A DNA stretch of 64,000 nucleotides from an uncultured Winogradskyella sp. (GTDB lineage: Bacteria > Bacteroidota > Bacteroidia > Flavobacteriales > Flavobacteriaceae): positions 310,001 to 374,000 of the forward strand of contig NZ_CANMIW010000003.1 of assembly GCF_947498005.1 (NCBI RefSeq). The letters run 5' to 3'. How positions within the stretch are numbered: the stretch's first letter is position 1; every line of letters starts with the position of its first letter. A program made the translations under genes and the position numbers. A model generated the notes under the pieces. That model was not told the origin of the DNA, did not search any database, and worked only from the letters and a program-made list of their open reading frames with translations. Below are positions 16,140 through 25,825 of the stretch, piece by piece.

Positions 16140-16162
16140 ACTTATAATACATCTTTATTTAT

Positions 16163-16170
16163 TAATTTTG
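16163..16170 (+). promoter_or_regulatory. -7 box upstream of the DUF6787-like gene
   Basis: TAATTTTG is a perfect -7 match, 18 nt before the ATG at 16189. A weak -33 (TTTA, 16135-16138) lies 24 nt upstream. It may drive the whole 16189-20052 run. Confidence 0.5.
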
Positions 16171-16188
16171 AGGCACGATTAAAGTGCT

Positions 16189-16683
16189 ATGGAAAAATTT
16201 AAAAAACATTGGGAAATACAACACAATTGGCAGTTGTTGTTTCCCTTTTTTGGTTTAATTGGTTTAGGATATTCTGCATTTAAAATTTCGAATTCAATTT
16301 TAAAGGACAATCATTTAATTCTAATAATTGCTGTCGCTTCTATCCTATTTTTCCTTTTATTGAAATTAACCCTTTTCATTTTTAAGAAACTTGAAAAAAA
16401 ATGGATTCTAGATTATAAATGGGAAATGATTCGTGTTTTTATGGTATTTGCCATAACAGGCTCATCTTCATTGATAGTTGGAAGACCAATAATAAAGCTA
16501 TTAGGAATTACTAAAGAAAACTTAAACCCTATCCTTTATTTGGTATTATTTATTATCATTGGGCTCATTTTTTATCAAATACTTTTAGTTACCTTTGGAT
16601 GGTTATTTGGGCAATTCAAATTTTTCTGGGAATTTGAAAAGAAAATGCTCAGAAGATTTGGATTAAAACGGTTCTTAGATTGA
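16189..16683 (+). CDS. DUF6787-like four-helix membrane protein
   Basis: A 164-residue protein with four hydrophobic segments (about residues 17-33, 42-64, 84-104 and 116-140). The start EKFKKHWEIQHNWQLLFPF and the middle WEMIRVFMVFAITGSSSLIVGRP match a small family annotated in Flavobacteriia as DUF6787, from memory. The end GQFKFFWEFEKKMLRRFG is amphipathic. The function is unknown. Its stop overlaps the TTG start of the next gene by 4 nt, so they are translationally coupled. Confidence 0.75.
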   Translation: MEKFKKHWEIQHNWQLLFPFFGLIGLGYSAFKISNSILKDNHLILIIAVASILFFLLLKLTLFIFKKLEKKWILDYKWEMIRVFMVFAITGSSSLIVGRPIIKLLGITKENLNPILYLVLFIIIGLIFYQILLVTFGWLFGQFKFFWEFEKKMLRRFGLKRFLD

Positions 16684-17021
16684 ATTTTAAAACACTAATA
16701 TCATCAATATTTAAAAGCTTAGCGGTTCTGCTAGTGCTTGCTGTATTGTTGCCTTCTGCCGTAAAATTTAATCATGTTTTCACGCATCATTCACATAACG
16801 TCTGTGATGAAGATGATTCTACGAATACACATTTTCATGAAACAGATTTTGATTGTGATTTTTATAAATTTAAACTCTCAAATAATTTATATTTAGTATT
16901 CAACAATTTTGAACTAGATGTAAAGAAGACAAACGCTCAACAATTATCTTCATATTATAATTTTTCAACGAATTATAAGCCATTAAATAGATTTCTAAGA
17001 GGTCCTCCTCTAGCTGTGTAA
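16680..17021 (+). CDS. Small exported His-rich protein upstream of a TonB receptor
   Basis: A 113-residue protein starting at TTG (16680), with a 4-nt TTGA overlap with the previous stop; no nearby ATG fits. Residues about 10-30 are hydrophobic and act as a signal or anchor. The exported part has a His/Asp/Cys cluster, FNHVFTHHSHNVCDEDD then THFHETDFDCDF, that could bind a metal. The C-terminus ends in RFLRGPPLAV. I know similar small proteins only as hypotheticals placed before TonB receptors. With the His-rich lipoprotein downstream it suggests zinc or copper handling. Confidence 0.7.
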   Translation: MNFKTLISSIFKSLAVLLVLAVLLPSAVKFNHVFTHHSHNVCDEDDSTNTHFHETDFDCDFYKFKLSNNLYLVFNNFELDVKKTNAQQLSSYYNFSTNYKPLNRFLRGPPLAV

Positions 17022-17058
17022 CTTTGAAATAAAACACATCAATAATTAAATCTAATTA

Positions 17059-19458
17059 ATGAAGCAATTCATTATTGGCATGGCTCTAACATTAACTTGT
17101 TTTAGCTATAGTCAGACCTGTACATTTACTTTTTTAGGAGAACTTTCAGATTTCCATGACGGAACGCTAATCTCTTCAGCTACAATACATATCAAAGAAA
17201 TTGATAAATATGTGGTATCTGATTTTGATGGAAAGTTTAAGATTGAAAATCTATGTAGTGGTACCATTACTTTAACCATTTCTCATGTTGGCTGTGAAAC
17301 TAAAACGGTTTCATACCAACTAGATAATGATATGTTTAAGAAAATTTACTTAGAACATCATTTAGAAGAACTCAATGAAGTTACAGTAAGCACTAATCTT
17401 AAAACGGAAAGTACCAGTATAGAGCAATCTATCAATAAATCGGTTATAGAAAATTACTCAGACAAATCGTTAGGAGATGCTTTAAACTCATTAAGTGGTG
17501 TTTCTTCTTTAAATACAGGAAATACTATTGTAAAGCCTATGATACATGGTTTGCATAGCAGTAGATTATTAATAATTAATAATAATGTACGTATGTATGA
17601 CCAAGAATGGGGAGATGAGCATGCACCAAATATTGATATCAATTCTAGTGGTAAAGTTGTTGTTGTGAAAGGTGCAAACACGTTAAGATATGGAAGTGAC
17701 GCTATTGGTGGATTAATTCTTGTTCAACCGCAAAGGTATGCTGCAGTAGATAGTTTATTTGGCAGTTCTATGTTGTCATTAAATTCTAATGGATTTGGTG
17801 GTAATATTAATTCTGAAATTATAAAAACCTATAAATCGGGATTTTACGGTAGACTTCAGGCAAGCTATAAAAAGTTTGGGGATTTTAAAGCACCAGATTA
17901 TTACTTAACCAACAGTGGTTTAAAAAACTTAAATGCATCAGCGAGAATTGGTTATAGAAGTTTTGAAAAAGGGTTTGATGCCTATTATAGCGTTGTTGAT
18001 AACGAAATAGGCATTTTACAATCGTCACACATTGGAAACGTAGGTGATTTAGTTGCTGCTATTAACAGAACTGAGCCTCGTGTTATAGATGATTTCTCAT
18101 ATAATATAGATTATCCTAAGCAAAATATATTGCATCATTTAGCTAAAATTGAAGCTTATAAACGATTCAAAAATTTAGGAAAACTAACAGTACAATACGA
18201 TTTGCAAATCAATAGACGAAAAGAATTTGATTTAAGACGAGGTGATCTATCAGACACTCCTGTTATTGATCTAAGGTTATTTACTAATGCTTTGCAATCT
18301 AATTTACATATGGATTTTATTGAAGGTCTAAAATTAGATATTGGAGCCTTAGTACGCTTTCAACAAAATGATGCAGTTTCTGGGACTGGTGTTAGTCCAT
18401 TAATTCCAGACTTTAAAAAATTTGAAGCTAGTATTTACACAATAGGTAACTATAATTTAAATGCGTCTTCTAAAATAAATGCAGGTGTTCGCTACGATTA
18501 TTCAAGAATTGAAGCAGACAAACGTTACAACCTAACTGATTGGAATGAAACCTATAATTATGATGAGTTATTTCCTGAATTTGAAACAAACACTATTGAA
18601 AACACAAGTATTTTAACAAATCCTGAGTTTACATATCATAACATTTCTGCTAATTTAGGCTACTCAAAACAGTTTGAAAGCGATTTATCGGTTTTTGCTA
18701 ATTATGGCTTAGCAACCAGAGTACCTAATCCTTCAGAATTGTTTAGTGATGGTTTACATCATAGTGCCGCAAGAATTGAAACGGGTTTATTAACATTATA
18801 CAAGGAAAGGGCTCATAAATTTGCAGCATCTATAGAGCGAAACAACGAGGATTTTGGATTTTCGATTAGTCCATATTTCAAATATATTAAGGATTACATG
18901 CAGCTTATTCCTGTGGGTATAACCACAACGATTAGAGGTGCTTTTCCTGTTTGGGAGTATAATCAAATCAATGCACAAATATTGGGTGTTGATATTGATG
19001 TTACCAAAAAAATTACAAATAGACTTAATTATGTAGGTAACTTAAGTCTTTTAAGAGGCCAAAATCTTTCAGATGACATTCCTCTTATTCATATGCCTGC
19101 AACAAACCTTACAAACAGTATATCTTATTATAATGATGAATTAAATCAATTAACAATGCGTTTAATTCACAAAACTGTATTACAACAAAAAAGATATCCA
19201 GATTACAACTTTTATACATACGAGCCAATACTACAAGAAGATGTCTATGTAGATATTAGCTCAACAACTCCTGCGTATTCATTATTTAGTTTTAATAGTT
19301 CAATGAGCTTCAAAGCTTTTAAAACAGGATCATTAAAATTAGAGTTTAATGTCGAAAACATATTTAATACCAATTACAGAAATAACTTAAATAGGCTTAG
19401 ATATTATGCAGACGAATTAGGCAGAAACTTTAATATTAAAATTAAAATCAATTATTAA
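17059..19458 (+). CDS. TonB-dependent outer membrane receptor, probably for a metal
   Basis: A 799-residue receptor. A signal peptide (about residues 1-19) precedes a carboxypeptidase-D-like domain (GTLISSATIHIKEIDKYVVSDFDGKF). The plug follows (about 110-220) with KSLGDALNSLSGV, MIHGLHSSRLLIINN and VVKGANTLRYGSDAIGG. A 22-strand-type barrel ends in NIKIKINY. EWGDEHAPNID in the plug puts acidic and His residues at the ligand face, as in zinc-type receptors such as ZnuD; that comparison is from memory. It lies between two small His-rich exported proteins, so I infer a metal-uptake operon. There is no obvious heme or cobalamin gene nearby. Confidence 0.9.
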   Translation: MKQFIIGMALTLTCFSYSQTCTFTFLGELSDFHDGTLISSATIHIKEIDKYVVSDFDGKFKIENLCSGTITLTISHVGCETKTVSYQLDNDMFKKIYLEHHLEELNEVTVSTNLKTESTSIEQSINKSVIENYSDKSLGDALNSLSGVSSLNTGNTIVKPMIHGLHSSRLLIINNNVRMYDQEWGDEHAPNIDINSSGKVVVVKGANTLRYGSDAIGGLILVQPQRYAAVDSLFGSSMLSLNSNGFGGNINSEIIKTYKSGFYGRLQASYKKFGDFKAPDYYLTNSGLKNLNASARIGYRSFEKGFDAYYSVVDNEIGILQSSHIGNVGDLVAAINRTEPRVIDDFSYNIDYPKQNILHHLAKIEAYKRFKNLGKLTVQYDLQINRRKEFDLRRGDLSDTPVIDLRLFTNALQSNLHMDFIEGLKLDIGALVRFQQNDAVSGTGVSPLIPDFKKFEASIYTIGNYNLNASSKINAGVRYDYSRIEADKRYNLTDWNETYNYDELFPEFETNTIENTSILTNPEFTYHNISANLGYSKQFESDLSVFANYGLATRVPNPSELFSDGLHHSAARIETGLLTLYKERAHKFAASIERNNEDFGFSISPYFKYIKDYMQLIPVGITTTIRGAFPVWEYNQINAQILGVDIDVTKKITNRLNYVGNLSLLRGQNLSDDIPLIHMPATNLTNSISYYNDELNQLTMRLIHKTVLQQKRYPDYNFYTYEPILQEDVYVDISSTTPAYSLFSFNSSMSFKAFKTGSLKLEFNVENIFNTNYRNNLNRLRYYADELGRNFNIKIKINY

Positions 19459-19482
19459 CTCAATACATTAAAATTAAAAATT

Positions 19483-20052
19483 ATGAAAAATATAAAATCA
19501 GTAAAAACAATTAAATTATTAGCCTTACTTCTTGTAACAAGTATCGCTTTTGTTAGCTGTTCTAGTGATGATGACGATCATGATGATCACGATCACGAAG
19601 AAGAGCTTATCACTACAGTAACTTACGAGCTTATTAACGGAACAGACATTGTTACTTTAGTATATCAAGACTTAGATGGTGAAGGTGGTGCAGATGGTAA
19701 CACAACTGTTTCTGGTCCATTAACTGCAAATACAGTTTATTCTGCAACTATTGAATTGTTAAATGAAACTGAAAATCCTGCAGAAGATATTACAGAAGAA
19801 GTTGAAGCAGAAGGTGACGAGCATGAGTTCTTTTACACATCTTCTATTTCTGATGTAACAATCACTAAATTAGATGAAGATTCTGATGGAAACCCAGTAG
19901 GTATTGTAACAACATTTGTTACTGGTGACGCAGGATCTGGTTCATTAACTATAGAATTAATTCACGAGCCAACAAAACCAAATGATGGTACGTCTGCAAG
20001 TGCAGGAGGAAGCACTGATGTAGATGTAACTTTCCCTATCGAAGTACAGTAA
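19483..20052 (+). CDS. His/Asp-rich lipoprotein partner of the TonB receptor
   Basis: A 189-residue lipoprotein (lipobox FVSC, Cys26). Directly after the lipid anchor comes SSDDDDHDDHDHEEE, a metal-binding type cluster. The rest is beta-rich: TTVTYELINGTDIVTLVYQDLDGEGG and later EGDEHEFFY. Similar flavobacterial proteins are often labelled as type 1 periplasmic binding fold lipoproteins without experiments. It follows the receptor by 24 nt, so it is co-transcribed. It may collect metal at the surface and hand it to the receptor. Confidence 0.8.
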   Translation: MKNIKSVKTIKLLALLLVTSIAFVSCSSDDDDHDDHDHEEELITTVTYELINGTDIVTLVYQDLDGEGGADGNTTVSGPLTANTVYSATIELLNETENPAEDITEEVEAEGDEHEFFYTSSISDVTITKLDEDSDGNPVGIVTTFVTGDAGSGSLTIELIHEPTKPNDGTSASAGGSTDVDVTFPIEVQ

Positions 20053-20073
20053 TTTAAGTTTGTAATACAGTTA

Positions 20074-20101
20074 AAAAAGCACTCTAACGAGTGCTTTTTT
20101 T
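20074..20101. terminator. Bidirectional rho-independent terminator
   Basis: Stem AAAGCACTC/GAGTGCTTT with a TAAC loop, flanked by A and T runs. It ends the metal-uptake run and touches the stop codon of the convergent minus-strand gene. Confidence 0.9.
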
Positions 20102-20378
20102 ATGCCTTATTGTAACTTTTTTGTGCACTAAAAACATAAGTATAAAACCACATAATAGTAAACGTTGGTATAATATCTAAACCTGGTAATCCTTCTTCTA
20201 TTAAAGTAATTACTCCAGCTACTTTACCTGCTTTTCCATCGTATAATTTCGTCATTAATAATGCTGAAATTGGAGCCCAAACAATATCTGTAAATTCTCC
20301 AAAACCTGGAATTACGAATGAGACCATACCAATAGCATCTAATAACATGCCTAATCCTAATAATTTGTATTTATTCAT
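20100..20378 (-). CDS. Small hydrophobic membrane protein (92 aa)
   Basis: A 92-residue protein with two or three hydrophobic segments (LLGLGMLLDAIGMVSFVIPG, then APISALLMTKLY, and TFTIMWFYTYVF near the C-terminus). I recognise no domain, but the composition and clean ORF suggest a real gene. Its stop lies inside the T run of the shared terminator. The function is unknown. Confidence 0.7.
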   Translation of the reverse strand: MNKYKLLGLGMLLDAIGMVSFVIPGFGEFTDIVWAPISALLMTKLYDGKAGKVAGVITLIEEGLPGLDIIPTFTIMWFYTYVFSAQKSYNKA

Positions 20379-20501
20379 ATATAATATTTATTACCTATTA
20401 TAACACAATAAGTATTCCAAAACCTATAAATCTTGAACTACTAACATTTCCTTAGTACAGTTTTTAACAAATAATTAAGACGTATGCAGAACATCTGAGG
20501 T

Positions 20502-20509
20502 TAGATTTG
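20502..20509 (+). promoter_or_regulatory. -7 box upstream of the CBM9/barrel gene
   Basis: TAGATTTG matches TAnnTTTG perfectly, 74 nt before the ATG at 20584. No clear -33 was seen. Confidence 0.4.
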
Positions 20510-20583
20510 TAATAATAAAAATGTAACAACCGCTAAATAATTACATTTATATAGTATCATCAATCATCAGAAATCAATCAATT

Positions 20584-23025
20584 ATGAACTCTCGTTCACA
20601 CCTCTCACTCCTACTGTACTTTGTTTTAACGCTTTGTGTTTTCTCTCAAGATAAAAAATCACTTCAAATAGAACGTACAGAAAACGCGCCTAAAATAGAT
20701 GGTCTATTAGATGATTCTGTTTGGGAGCATGCGGAAAACGCTACTGGTTTTACCCAAATTAGACCAGAAATTGGCAATAAACTACCACATGGAGAGCGCA
20801 CAGAAGTAAAAATAGCTTACGATGATAATGCCATTTATATTTCAGCCTATCTCTACGATGATCCTTCAAAAATAATGAAGCAATTAACGTCTAGAGATAA
20901 CTTTGGACAGAGTGATTTTTTTTTAATTGCACTAAATCCTAATAACGACTATCAAAACGACACTTATTTCGTAGTCTTTAGTTCTGGTCAGCAAGCAGAT
21001 GCTATTGCAAACCCAACAATTGGTGAAGATTATGGTTGGAATGCCGTTTGGGAAAGTGCTGTAAAAATCAATGATGATGGTTGGGCTTTAGAAATGAAAA
21101 TTCCTTACAGAGCTTTACGATTTGCAGATCAAGAAGAACCAACTTGGGGAATTCAATTCCATAGACATTTTAGACGATTTAGATCACAATATACGTGGAA
21201 TCCATTAGACCCAACACAAGGATACGTTGGTTTATATCATGGAGAGTTAAAAGGATTGGATAATATTAAGCCACCTGTACGCTTAAATCTTTATCCATTT
21301 TCAACAGGCCTTGTAAATACCTATGATGGTGATACAGATACAGACCTCACATTTGGCATGGACGTAAAATATGGAATTACAGATAATTTTACTTTAGATG
21401 CTACATTGGTACCAGATTTTAGTCAAGCTGGTTTTGATAATGTAACTCTTAATCTTGGTCCTTTTGAGCAAACCTTCTCAGAGCAACGTCAGTTTTTTAC
21501 AGAAGGTGTAGATTTATTTTCTAAAGGCGGTTTGTTCTTTTCCAGACGAATAGGAAATGGTCCAAGTGGGCAACTCAATTTAGCTAATAATGAAGAGGTA
21601 AATAGACCCAACGAAGTAAAAGTACTTAATGCATTAAAAGTTTCAGGTAGAACAAAAGACGGACTTGGTATTGGTCTTTTTAATGCTATAACAGAAAAAA
21701 CATATGCTACCATTACAAATACAGACACACAAGAGTCACGCAGAGAAGTTGTAGAACCTTTTACAAATTACAATATTCTTGTTGTTGATCAGCAGTTTAA
21801 CGGTAATTCTTCTATAGGTTTAATTAATACCAATGTATTAAGAGAAGGTAATTTTAGAGATGGTAATGCAACAGCTTTAGTTGGTGACATAAAAAATATA
21901 AGAAATACTTATAGAATTCTTCCTCAGTTAAAAATGAGTAATGTAAACTATCAAGACAGCGATTTAGAAACTGGTTATAGTACTTTTCTATATGTAGGCA
22001 AAACCCATGGCAATCTAAGGTACAGTTTTGATCACAGCTATGCAGATACTAAATACAACATCAATGACTTAGGACTAATTTTTAGAAATAACTATAACAA
22101 TTTTGGTGTTGATATTTCGTATCAGATTTTTGAACCTAAGGGAAATTTAAATAGCTATAGCGTTAATGCTTACATGAATTATGAAAATTTAGCTAATCCA
22201 GGCACTTTTTCAGGCACTAATTTTGGCGCAGAATTCAATGCTCAAAACAAAGGATTAAACAACTTTGGTTTCTGGGCAGATTTTGAACCAGGTAAACAAT
22301 ATGATTTTTTTGAATCTAGAGATGGAAGACCTTTTATCTTTGAAAACTTTGCAAGTGGAGGTGGTTATTACTCATCTAACTACAACAATAAATTTGCGTT
22401 TGATATTAATGCTAATTCTTTCAAAATATTTGAAGAAGGCAGAGATTTATTTGGTTACAACCTTACTTTAAGTCCTAGATTTAGATTTAATGATAAATTT
22501 TTACTGATTTATTCAGCAAGACTTAATGTATCTAATGGATCTAGAGGTTACGCAACTTATGCAGATGATCAGCCTATTTTTGGAGAACGAAATAGACAAT
22601 CCTTAACAAATAGTATATCTGCCAATTACACTTTTAATCCCTTAAATACTTTAGCCCTAACCTTCAGACATTATTGGGACACTGTAAAATATGATAATGA
22701 GTTTTTTACCCTTTTAGATAATGGACTATTAACTACCGCTTCTGGTTATACGTTTGATAATATTGGAGATAGTCCTAACATTAATTTTAGTACATGGAAT
22801 ATTGACTTTAGTTACTCATGGCAATTTGCTCCAGGAAGTTTTTTAACGACGCTTTACAGAAATCAACTTTTTAATAGAGATACCTTAGCAGAAGAAAACT
22901 ATACAGACACCCTAAATAATCTCTTTGACCAGCCTATACAGCATACTTTTTCTCTAAGAGTGCAATATTTTATAGATTTCAATGGTATAAAATCTGTATT
23001 TAAAAGTAACAAATCTGCATCTTAG
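20584..23025 (+). CDS. DUF5916-type outer membrane protein with N-terminal CBM9-like domain
   Basis: An 813-residue exported protein (signal peptide residues about 1-22). Residues 30-230 form a carbohydrate-binding family 9-like domain: APKIDGLLDDSVWEHAENATGF, VKIAYDDNAIYISAYLYDD and WALEMKIPYRALRF. The remainder is a beta-barrel-like region with many aromatic-ended strands (DYRF-type, NFTLDATLVPDFSQ, FFTEGVDLFS), ending in HTFSLRVQYFIDF. Such proteins are common in Bacteroidota and have no proven role; the CBM9 part suggests glycan contact. The ABC ATPase gene follows after 39 bp. Confidence 0.85.
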   Translation: MNSRSHLSLLLYFVLTLCVFSQDKKSLQIERTENAPKIDGLLDDSVWEHAENATGFTQIRPEIGNKLPHGERTEVKIAYDDNAIYISAYLYDDPSKIMKQLTSRDNFGQSDFFLIALNPNNDYQNDTYFVVFSSGQQADAIANPTIGEDYGWNAVWESAVKINDDGWALEMKIPYRALRFADQEEPTWGIQFHRHFRRFRSQYTWNPLDPTQGYVGLYHGELKGLDNIKPPVRLNLYPFSTGLVNTYDGDTDTDLTFGMDVKYGITDNFTLDATLVPDFSQAGFDNVTLNLGPFEQTFSEQRQFFTEGVDLFSKGGLFFSRRIGNGPSGQLNLANNEEVNRPNEVKVLNALKVSGRTKDGLGIGLFNAITEKTYATITNTDTQESRREVVEPFTNYNILVVDQQFNGNSSIGLINTNVLREGNFRDGNATALVGDIKNIRNTYRILPQLKMSNVNYQDSDLETGYSTFLYVGKTHGNLRYSFDHSYADTKYNINDLGLIFRNNYNNFGVDISYQIFEPKGNLNSYSVNAYMNYENLANPGTFSGTNFGAEFNAQNKGLNNFGFWADFEPGKQYDFFESRDGRPFIFENFASGGGYYSSNYNNKFAFDINANSFKIFEEGRDLFGYNLTLSPRFRFNDKFLLIYSARLNVSNGSRGYATYADDQPIFGERNRQSLTNSISANYTFNPLNTLALTFRHYWDTVKYDNEFFTLLDNGLLTTASGYTFDNIGDSPNINFSTWNIDFSYSWQFAPGSFLTTLYRNQLFNRDTLAEENYTDTLNNLFDQPIQHTFSLRVQYFIDFNGIKSVFKSNKSAS

Positions 23026-23064
23026 TTTTGTGCATTAATTCATTAAGTATTACTTTCACATCTT

Positions 23065-23742
23065 ATGAATAAGACCGTAATTTCCGCAAAGCAAATAAAG
23101 AAAGCCTACAAAGATCTCCAAGTTTTAAAAGGTGTTGATCTAACGATATTAAAAGGCGAAGTCATTTCTATCGTTGGTGCTTCTGGTGCTGGTAAAACTA
23201 CACTTTTACAGATTTTAGGAACTCTAGATAAACCAGATTACAACTCTGATACTGAGCTTGTAATAAATGATCAATCCATACAAACATTAAACGATAAAGC
23301 CTTAGCCAAATTTAGAAATAAGAACATTGGGTTTATCTTTCAGTTTCATCAATTATTACCTGAATTTTCGGCATTAGAAAACGTTTGTATTCCAGCTTTT
23401 ATAAATAACACGCCAAAAGCTGAGGCGGAACAACACGCAATAGAGTTATTAGAATATTTAGGCTTAAAAGACAGAATACATCACAAACCCAACAGCATGT
23501 CTGGAGGTGAGCAACAGCGCGTTGCTGTAGCTAGAGCACTAATTAATAAGCCAAATATTATATTCGCAGATGAACCTTCTGGTAACTTAGACAGCGAATC
23601 CGCAGAACAATTACACAATCTATTCTTTAAGTTAAGAGATGAGTTTAACCAAACCTTTGTAATTGTTACTCATAACCAAGAATTGGCAGCAATGGCAGAT
23701 AGAAAGCTAACAATGGTAGATGGCAAGATAATGGCTAAATAA
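23065..23742 (+). CDS. ABC transporter ATP-binding protein, LolD/MacB type
   Basis: A 225-residue ATPase. Walker A is GASGAGKT, the Q-loop is [10 protein letters not shown], the signature is [15 protein letters not shown], Walker B is [14 protein letters not shown], and the H-loop is VTHNQE. The [10 protein letters not shown] and SGNLDS stretches are typical of the LolD/MacB/FtsE group, which extracts lipoproteins or drives tripartite efflux. No permease is adjacent, so it must work with a LolCE-like protein encoded elsewhere. LolD is the likeliest role in this phylum, but the symbol is not certain. Confidence 0.9.
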   Translation: MNKTVISAKQIKKAYKDLQVLKGVDLTILKGEVISIVGASGAGKTTLLQILGTLDKPDYNSDTELVINDQSIQTLNDKALAKFRNKNIGFIFQFHQLLPEFSALENVCIPAFINNTPKAEAEQHAIELLEYLGLKDRIHHKPNSMSGGEQQRVAVARALINKPNIIFADEPSGNLDSESAEQLHNLFFKLRDEFNQTFVIVTHNQELAAMADRKLTMVDGKIMAK

Positions 23743-23821
23743 GCTTTACTGTAACTAAAATCATCATTATTTACTCAGATCATTAATAATAAGATTTAAC
23801 CAATTAATTGTTTAGTTCTTC

Positions 23822-23850
23822 ACGCAACCATTTTACAATTTTTACATCTA
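23822..23850 (+). promoter_or_regulatory. Putative ECF-sigma promoter of the 23874 lipoprotein
   Basis: ACGCAACCATTT (23822-23833) is identical to the 12-mer at 9649-9660, and CATCTA (23845-23850) stands where GCGTCTA stands there. Confidence 0.4.
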
Positions 23851-23873
23851 TTAGAGCAACCTAATCAGTCAAT

Positions 23874-24905
23874 TTGAAAAACATAATTTTATTTCTTTGT
23901 TTAATATTATTCTTAAACTCGTGTACAACCATATTAAATAGCAAAACAACACGAGTAAATATTTATGCTTCTGATGATTCTAAAGTTGAATACAAAAATG
24001 AAGAAATTCAACTCAAAGAAGGTCAAGCTATAATATACCCTCTTCGCTCTAATGAAACTTTGCAATTCACTATTTCTAATGATAGCGTCTCAACTGATTT
24101 TAGATTTAATAGAGAAATATCCTCATTAATATACTTAAATATACCCTACACTTATGGATTAGGTATACTGATTGATCTTACTAATAATAAACGATTTACA
24201 TACAGGAGAAATATATTTTTTGAGTTAGATTCAACTACAAATAAGTATCAAATTTTTGAAGGAAAAACGAATCCTTTTAAACAACATCAAACTTTTATTT
24301 ACACATCACCAATGTTGGCAATGGATGTGTTTTCGCAACCGCAATTATCATTAGGAGTCGAATACTTTTTTTTAAACAATGCCAGTTTTAGTGCTGAATA
24401 TTCAACCGTTTATACTAAAAGATTAGGATCTAGTTCTCGCTTAGAGGTTTTCGAAAATAAAGGTCGTTCCTTCAGATATGAACTTAAATACTACAATCTA
24501 ACAAAGTTTATTAGAAACCCTAAAGTGAACGAATATTTAGGGCTAGAAGCACGCTTAGTGAGATATCAGTACAACAAAAGAATTAATTATTACAGATCTA
24601 ATCAAGACATTAACTATTTTGTTAGTGAACAAATTGCTGTTCAAAAATCATTAGATATTTTTAACATAAAATATGGATTAAATTTTCCTGTAGGCAAGAA
24701 AATGTATATTGATTTATATACAGGTTTAGGTCTACGAAAAAAGACCTTTAAAAACCCAAATATTAATTACAATCCTGAAACCGATCGTTTTTTGGATGAT
24801 GACAATCACTCCTTTTTTGGAATTAACAACAATTACCTAGAAGGTGTTCATGATCGTAATCTTCTCAATTTCTCTCTTGGATTTAAGTTTGGCTTTAAAC
24901 TTTAA
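23874..24905 (+). CDS. Lipoprotein with C-terminal beta-rich domain, unknown function
   Basis: A 343-residue protein that starts at TTG (23874). The N-terminus MKNIILFLCLILFLNSC is a lipoprotein signal (Cys17), which supports that start. The first 110 residues resemble PEGA-like surface domains (RVNIYASDDSKVEY, EGQAIIYPL). The second half looks like an outer-membrane-type beta structure with alternating aromatic strands and ends LNFSLGFKFGFKL. I cannot name the family. The upstream promoter-like 12-mer is shared with another lipoprotein gene (9710), so both may respond to one ECF sigma factor. Confidence 0.65.
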   Translation: MKNIILFLCLILFLNSCTTILNSKTTRVNIYASDDSKVEYKNEEIQLKEGQAIIYPLRSNETLQFTISNDSVSTDFRFNREISSLIYLNIPYTYGLGILIDLTNNKRFTYRRNIFFELDSTTNKYQIFEGKTNPFKQHQTFIYTSPMLAMDVFSQPQLSLGVEYFFLNNASFSAEYSTVYTKRLGSSSRLEVFENKGRSFRYELKYYNLTKFIRNPKVNEYLGLEARLVRYQYNKRINYYRSNQDINYFVSEQIAVQKSLDIFNIKYGLNFPVGKKMYIDLYTGLGLRKKTFKNPNINYNPETDRFLDDDNHSFFGINNNYLEGVHDRNLLNFSLGFKFGFKL

Positions 24906-25049
24906 AGAATTGTTGAAATCTGTTTCTATTTTTATGGCAATACAACCCATAAAATAGTATTTTCGCTTAGAACTCTTTAATTTCATTTTTACATTATCCC
25001 AAGCCTAAAATGAACCCATTTTAAAGAGTTATTACCTTAATTAAAATAT

Positions 25050-25823
25050 ATGACAGTGAAGGAGTTCGAACCTATAATAGAAGTTCTAGAAGAAGCCTAC
25101 GAAATACCGCGTCTAAATGCTACGCGAAAAATCTCAGCATTATTACCACATGATTATTACGAAACAGATAGACGTTACCCTGTACTCTATCTCCAAGATG
25201 GACAGAATTTATTTAACCCTTCTGCCCCTTTTGGTGATTGGGCAATTGATAAATCTATGGCAAAACTTGCCGAAGAAGGTCTTAGAAACCTTATTATCAT
25301 CGCAGTAGATCATGGAAATGAAGAGCGCATCAATGAATATCTACCCTATTTTCATCCTAGATTTGGTGAAGGAAAAGGTAATTTTTATATTGAATTTATG
25401 ATAGAACGGTTAATCCCTTATATCAACAGTCATTACAGAACCTTAACCGATTTTGAAAATACTGGTATTGGCGGAAGCTCAATGGGTGGATTAATTAGTC
25501 TTCACGCAGGACTCAAAAATCCCGGTGTATTTGGTAAAATGATGATCTTTTCGCCAAGTTTATGGATTTCTAATAAGATTTTTAAGAGTACTAAAACGTT
25601 TCAACCTTTAGAAAAATCTAAAATATACTTGTATTCTGGAGGACAAGAAAGCGAAGAACATTTACCTAATGCACATCGCTTAGGAAACCTAATTCAAGAG
25701 AAAATGGGAAAAGGGTATGATATCGATTTTCATTTTTCAATAAACGAACACGGAAATCATTCAGAAGCACATTGGCGAGAAGAATTCCCAAAAGCCGTTA
25801 AATGGCTTTATTTTAATTCATAA
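25050..25823 (+). CDS. Esterase D-like alpha/beta-hydrolase of the amidoligase locus (plus arm)
   Basis: A cytoplasmic 257-residue hydrolase. RRYPVLYLQDGQNLF (41-55) and GIGGSSMGGL (139-148) with nucleophile Ser144 are the esterase D/enterochelin-esterase pattern; the acid is probably in the YSGGQESEE region and the His in NEHGNHSEAHW. It opens a tight run: the M17 peptidase starts 2 nt after its stop, and an ATP-grasp gene follows. A second esterase of the same broad family opens the minus-strand arm at 38370. It may release or trim the peptide-like product. The substrate is unknown. Confidence 0.85.
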   Translation: MTVKEFEPIIEVLEEAYEIPRLNATRKISALLPHDYYETDRRYPVLYLQDGQNLFNPSAPFGDWAIDKSMAKLAEEGLRNLIIIAVDHGNEERINEYLPYFHPRFGEGKGNFYIEFMIERLIPYINSHYRTLTDFENTGIGGSSMGGLISLHAGLKNPGVFGKMMIFSPSLWISNKIFKSTKTFQPLEKSKIYLYSGGQESEEHLPNAHRLGNLIQEKMGKGYDIDFHFSINEHGNHSEAHWREEFPKAVKWLYFNS

Positions 25824-25825
25824 TT

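Noticed and set aside
25055..25070. GTTCGAAC resembling a tRNA T-loop
   Set aside because: It lies in the first codons of the esterase gene and no cloverleaf arms flank it.
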